In this document: in pieces, positions 23,988 through 26,837 of the stretch | Position numbering within the stretch: the first letter of the stretch is position 1 | How the letters are laid out: each line of letters starts with the position of its first letter | DNA from: JAWUWD01 sp034112085 | GTDB taxonomy: Bacteria > Bacteroidota > Bacteroidia > Cytophagales > Cyclobacteriaceae | NCBI GenBank assembly: GCA_034112085.1 | Contig: JAWUWD010000084.1 | Location: 1 to 26,837 of the forward strand | Length of the DNA: 26,837 nucleotides | Direction: 5' to 3' | Translations under genes and position numbers: made by a program | The notes under the pieces: model-generated | The model's database searches: none | What the model saw: only the letters and a program-made list of their open reading frames with translations | What the model was told of the DNA's origin: nothing

Positions 23988-25115
23988 TTAATTAGATGAT
24001 TTTTTTGAAATTCTAATAAGAATTATACTGCCTATGATAGCAATAGCACCCCCGATGATTAATCCTGCAACGGCTAGCATGGCACTTACAATAGAGTTAC
24101 CTCCAGTGAAGCCATTTATTTGTCCCACTTGCCAGCCAGCTAATGTACCCAAGTGGCATCCTGAGTAAATTAAACTAATGACTCCCAATATTGACAGAAT
24201 TCTCAATACTGGTCTAGGCAATATTTTCTTTGAGTTCAATTTAGACCATACAATTAGAGCAATCCATATTGAAGCAAGACCAAAGAAAACCATAGGCACT
24301 TTGGCAAGTGTTTTCATCCAACCAACTTCTGCATCAACATAATAATCGATATAATTTTGATTACTTCTTTCTTGTTCCAAGTATTTCCTTGTAGATGTGA
24401 ACGGTTGCAAACCTTGTTCGTTCATCAAATTAAGGAGTGTGGAAAGTTCCGCATTGACTTTATGCGGCTGTTCACCCAAGGTTTTTAAGAATGAATAGTA
24501 CGTATCAATATCATCAAAGGAACGCTCAAGTAGTAAATTTCTTAATTCCTCAATTTCATTTTCCGTGATAGTAGGAAGCGTTCTTAGTTCATCATAGCGG
24601 TGCTTTGGATAATATTCATTGAATGAGACCCACTTCATCTGAACTAACTTTTCAAACCTATTGGTTTTAGACTGTTTTTCAAGATGAGCAACAATTTCCT
24701 CGTATTCTAATACACTAGAAGGCCAGGTCAGGGTTTTACTAAGTGTTAATATTCCACTCTTATAGCTTAAAACAAGGAGAGCCGTATCTATGACATTGTC
24801 AATACGTTCGAGACCAGTTTTATCTTGATATATTTCTGATTCTTCAGTAAGTAAAAAGTGAAAATCATCATTTAAGGAGAAGTCTCGAAGAATTTTATGG
24901 TTTCTCTGATACGTTTCACCAAACTCGGTAGTGCTGCTTCTGATTATAGTATTGTTTTCTATCGAAACGATTTCTGAATACTTGTCATCAAGAAATGAAT
25001 CATAGTAGTATGTTCCTGACATGGGGCGCAAGAAAAGAGTGTCGACAGTCTGAGAATAGCAGATGAAGCTTATGAGCCAAAGCACGAACGTGAATGTATT
25101 TTTTTTTATGATCAT
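23988..25115 (-). CDS. Unrecognised exported protein with three C-terminal membrane segments
   Basis: I do not recognise this 375-residue family. It has a signal peptide (MIIKKNTFTFVLWLISFICYSQ). A beta-rich domain follows (~24-130) that begins FLRPMSGTYYYDSFLDDKYSE, then a helical, charged region (~130-260). Three hydrophobic segments lie near the C-terminus (~268-290, ~302-325, ~342-370), the last two Gly-rich. The basic end RISKKSSN should be cytoplasmic. The layout suggests an inner-membrane protein with a large periplasmic N-terminal domain. No catalytic motif is visible. The spacing to both neighbours (99 and 173 bp) suggests its own transcript. Confidence 0.7.
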   Translation of the reverse strand: MIIKKNTFTFVLWLISFICYSQTVDTLFLRPMSGTYYYDSFLDDKYSEIVSIENNTIIRSSTTEFGETYQRNHKILRDFSLNDDFHFLLTEESEIYQDKTGLERIDNVIDTALLVLSYKSGILTLSKTLTWPSSVLEYEEIVAHLEKQSKTNRFEKLVQMKWVSFNEYYPKHRYDELRTLPTITENEIEELRNLLLERSFDDIDTYYSFLKTLGEQPHKVNAELSTLLNLMNEQGLQPFTSTRKYLEQERSNQNYIDYYVDAEVGWMKTLAKVPMVFFGLASIWIALIVWSKLNSKKILPRPVLRILSILGVISLIYSGCHLGTLAGWQVGQINGFTGGNSIVSAMLAVAGLIIGGAIAIIGSIILIRISKKSSN

Positions 25116-25230
25116 TTTATGGTGGTTTCAGAAAAATGAACTCCCATTTCTTCTTTTGGTTCAGCAAAGTAACGTTTCTTAACTGAAGTCAAGATTCATT
25201 GTGATAAGAATAATAATGCAATTTTTCCTA

Positions 25231-25253
25231 AATGTTAGCCTACACGTAACATT
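25231..25253 (-). terminator. Possible hairpin terminator after the ankyrin-PD40 gene
   Basis: AATGTTA and TAACATT form a perfect 7-bp stem with a 9-nt loop, 36 nt past the stop codon of the ankyrin-PD40 gene. The minus-strand sequence after it is TAGGAAAAATT, not a U-run, so termination is uncertain. Confidence 0.3.
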
Positions 25254-25288
25254 AGTAATTATTAAATTGATGCTAACACTCAGGAATA

Positions 25289-26686
25289 TCATTTGTTACC
25301 TGCATTACCTCGAATCTGGTCAATAATCTCAGTACTTGTCCAGTAAATATCTTCGTTGCTAGTATACATCAGGTATTTTCCATCCGCTGTAACAAACGGA
25401 CACAATTCATGGTATTCTGTATTTACCGATTCGCCCATGTTTACGGCCTTGGACCAACCACCATCATTGTTTTTATAGCTGATATATAGATCTCCACGGC
25501 CAAAACCCTCCGGTCGAGTTGAGCAGAAAATCAGATAAGACTCATCAGGAGCAACAAATGCATCAGCTTCATAGTTTTCCGTATTGATGGAATCTCCCAA
25601 GCGAATAGCTTTTTGAAACTCTCCATTGATAAAATGAGAATAGTAGATGTCCTGATCCGATCTTTTATCCTCTTCAGAAGCATTGATGTTTGATGCAAAG
25701 TACATAGTACCAGCCTTAGTGAAAGAGATGTAGTATTCATTGCCCTCGGAATTGATGTTTGGGCCGGCATTGATAGGTTCGGACCATCCGCTGTTTTCCT
25801 TCTCGACATACCAGATGTCATGATCCTTTAGTTCACCAACCCCGTCCAATGCTCTTTTCGAAATGAAATACAATCTGTTTTCATCCGGTGAAAGGAAGGG
25901 GTCATTGTACCCATATTTTTCATGAGTTAGTATAGTTTTAGGTTTACTCCACATGCCATCAGTAAGTTTCGAGTATCGTATGATGGGCTTTCTATTAATA
26001 TCAATTGCATAATAGAACTCTGTACCCTCGGAGTTGAAAACAGAACCAAATTCATATTCCTCCGTGGAAATAAAGTTTGGAGCGAACATTTTTCTTTTCA
26101 GGTCGGGGAGAGGTTGGCCCATGTATTCACCTCTCATCGTGAATGTTCTGATTTTCGATTCATCGGCACCCTGAGAGATTAACCATTGCGAAATTTCCTC
26201 AGCTTCAATTCTTTGAGATATTTCGAGCGGGCTACTTCCTCTTTTATTGAGAATCTCAATATCTACACCATTTTCGATTAATTTTTGTACAATCAATAGG
26301 TTTTGATCTAAAATGGCACGTTCCAGAAGGACAGCACCATTTTGGCTTCTCCAGTTGCCATTCTTTTGAAGTGTAATAAGCGTATCCAGCATAGTAGTTC
26401 TGTTAAACTGAATTGCCATGTAGAGTGATGTATACCCATCTCTATCTTTACTATTGATCTCAATACCTCTCTCAATTAAATTGTCAAATACCTCTATTTG
26501 ATTACATCCCACGGCCCAATGCAGCAAAGATCTGCCGCGATCATCCGGTTCATGCAGGTCTGTATACTGAAGCATACTATCAAGTCTTTGCAAATTGCCA
26601 TTACAGGCTGTTCTATGAATATTCTGTGCTGAACTATTCAAATAGGAGACAGCTAATAGAGAGATGAAAATTAGTCTAATGTACAT
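25289..26686 (-). CDS. Exported ankyrin-repeat plus PD40 (TolB-like) propeller protein
   Basis: The 465 residues have a signal peptide (MYIRLIFISLLAVSYLNSSAQ). About four ankyrin repeats follow (~25-175), with clear consensus parts such as GRSLLHWAVGCNQIEVFDNLIERG, DGYTSLYMAIQFN and LIENGVDIEILNKRGSSPLE. A PD40/WD40-like beta-propeller comes next (~195-460) with repeated FLSPDENRLYFISKR-type blades and NINSEGNEYYISF, STRPEGFGRGDLYIS and TADGKYLMYTS. PD40 modules occur in TolB and in many Bacteroidota exported proteins; both halves are protein-binding scaffolds, so a periplasmic recognition role is likely. No catalytic residues are seen. The start codon lies only ~11 bp from the edge of an IS3-family element, so the native promoter is probably displaced. 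Confidence 0.85.
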   Translation of the reverse strand: MYIRLIFISLLAVSYLNSSAQNIHRTACNGNLQRLDSMLQYTDLHEPDDRGRSLLHWAVGCNQIEVFDNLIERGIEINSKDRDGYTSLYMAIQFNRTTMLDTLITLQKNGNWRSQNGAVLLERAILDQNLLIVQKLIENGVDIEILNKRGSSPLEISQRIEAEEISQWLISQGADESKIRTFTMRGEYMGQPLPDLKRKMFAPNFISTEEYEFGSVFNSEGTEFYYAIDINRKPIIRYSKLTDGMWSKPKTILTHEKYGYNDPFLSPDENRLYFISKRALDGVGELKDHDIWYVEKENSGWSEPINAGPNINSEGNEYYISFTKAGTMYFASNINASEEDKRSDQDIYYSHFINGEFQKAIRLGDSINTENYEADAFVAPDESYLIFCSTRPEGFGRGDLYISYKNNDGGWSKAVNMGESVNTEYHELCPFVTADGKYLMYTSNEDIYWTSTEIIDQIRGNAGNK

Positions 26687-26697
26687 TCTGTGGTTGA

Positions 26698-26837
26698 TGT
26701 CCCGTCCTGAAATATGGCTACAGGTTAAAAGTTAAATTAAGCTACGTTATCAAACACCATATTAGGGGTTTTGTATCCTAAAGATAGGTGTAATCTTTTA
26801 TTGTTGTAAATATTGATTGCACTTTTGGTTGCGATCT
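26698..26837 (-). mobile_element. IS3-family insertion sequence, terminal part (continues past right edge)
   Basis: The segment holds the C-terminus of an IS3-type transposase and then ~39 bp to a putative terminal repeat whose outer end reads TGTCCCGTCCTGAAATATGG from 26698, the 5'-TG start normal for IS3 elements. The opposite end, the target duplication and most of the transposase are outside the window. The exact boundary is therefore an estimate, good to a few bases. Confidence 0.75.
26737..26835 (-). CDS. IS3-family transposase OrfB, C-terminal 32 residues (partial)
   Basis: In this frame the peptide contains SAINIYNNKRLHLSLGYKTP and ends NMVFDNVA before TAA. The YN-x-x-R-x-H-x-x-LGY-x-TP motif is the conserved C-terminus of the IS3/IS150-group DDE integrase, which catalyses copy-out/paste-in transposition. 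The rest of the gene lies beyond the right edge, so activity of the element cannot be judged. Confidence 0.9.
   Translation of the reverse strand: MATKSAINIYNNKRLHLSLGYKTPNMVFDNVA

Noticed and set aside
1..26837. CRISPR arrays, tRNA or rRNA genes, prophage or conjugation genes
   Set aside because: No regularly spaced repeats, cloverleaf-like T-loop sequences or corresponding protein families were seen on reading both strands.

Overview
The window looks like a chromosomal segment of a Bacteroidota bacterium, most likely Cytophagales-like. That placement is inferred from three things: moderate AT-richness, protein families typical of the phylum (~800-residue FtsX/MacB-type permeases, DUF4097 behind an ECF sigma/anti-sigma pair, PorT-like barrels, DUF3667, DUF6624, PD40 propellers), and weak Shine-Dalgarno signals. 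No rRNA, tRNA, CRISPR array or phage genes were seen.

Left part (1-5352). A MacAB-type efflux pair enters from the left edge: a permease, partial, preceded by its periplasmic adaptor; both read on the minus strand with a 1-nt stop/start overlap. Next comes a minus-strand envelope-signalling operon: ECF sigma factor, membrane anti-sigma-like protein, DUF4097-like exported protein and an outer-membrane barrel. It ends at a clear rho-independent terminator (1701-1737), and an ECF-type promoter candidate (4669-4696) sits upstream of the sigma gene. A PorT-like barrel gene diverges from it.

Middle part (5357-18203). One solitary two-module FtsX permease (minus), a DUF6503-like lipoprotein (plus) and an exported amidohydrolase (minus) precede a histidine kinase/NtrC-type response regulator operon (10512-13252, ATGA overlap). 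Divergent to that operon are two tandem paralogous permease genes 1 nt apart. The divergent intergenic region holds two perfect TGTTTC-N5-GAAACA inverted repeats 23 bp apart. These probably form the operator through which the regulator controls the permeases and itself. No ABC ATPase is encoded in the window.

Right part (18204-26837). This is a looser region: a PP_4765-type flavoprotein, a metallo-beta-lactamase-fold pseudogene (in-frame TAA plus a likely frameshift), a DUF6624 protein, a hairpin-rich intergenic segment, an intact metallo-beta-lactamase-fold lipoprotein with a terminator folded over its own stop codon, a DUF3667 membrane protein, an unrecognised exported/membrane protein, and an exported ankyrin-PD40 protein. 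The end of an IS3-family element (transposase C-terminus at the right edge) lies only about 11 bp upstream of the start codon of the ankyrin-PD40 gene.

The most system-like unit is the two-component/FtsX permease module with its paired operators. The ECF operon with its putative self-promoter is second.
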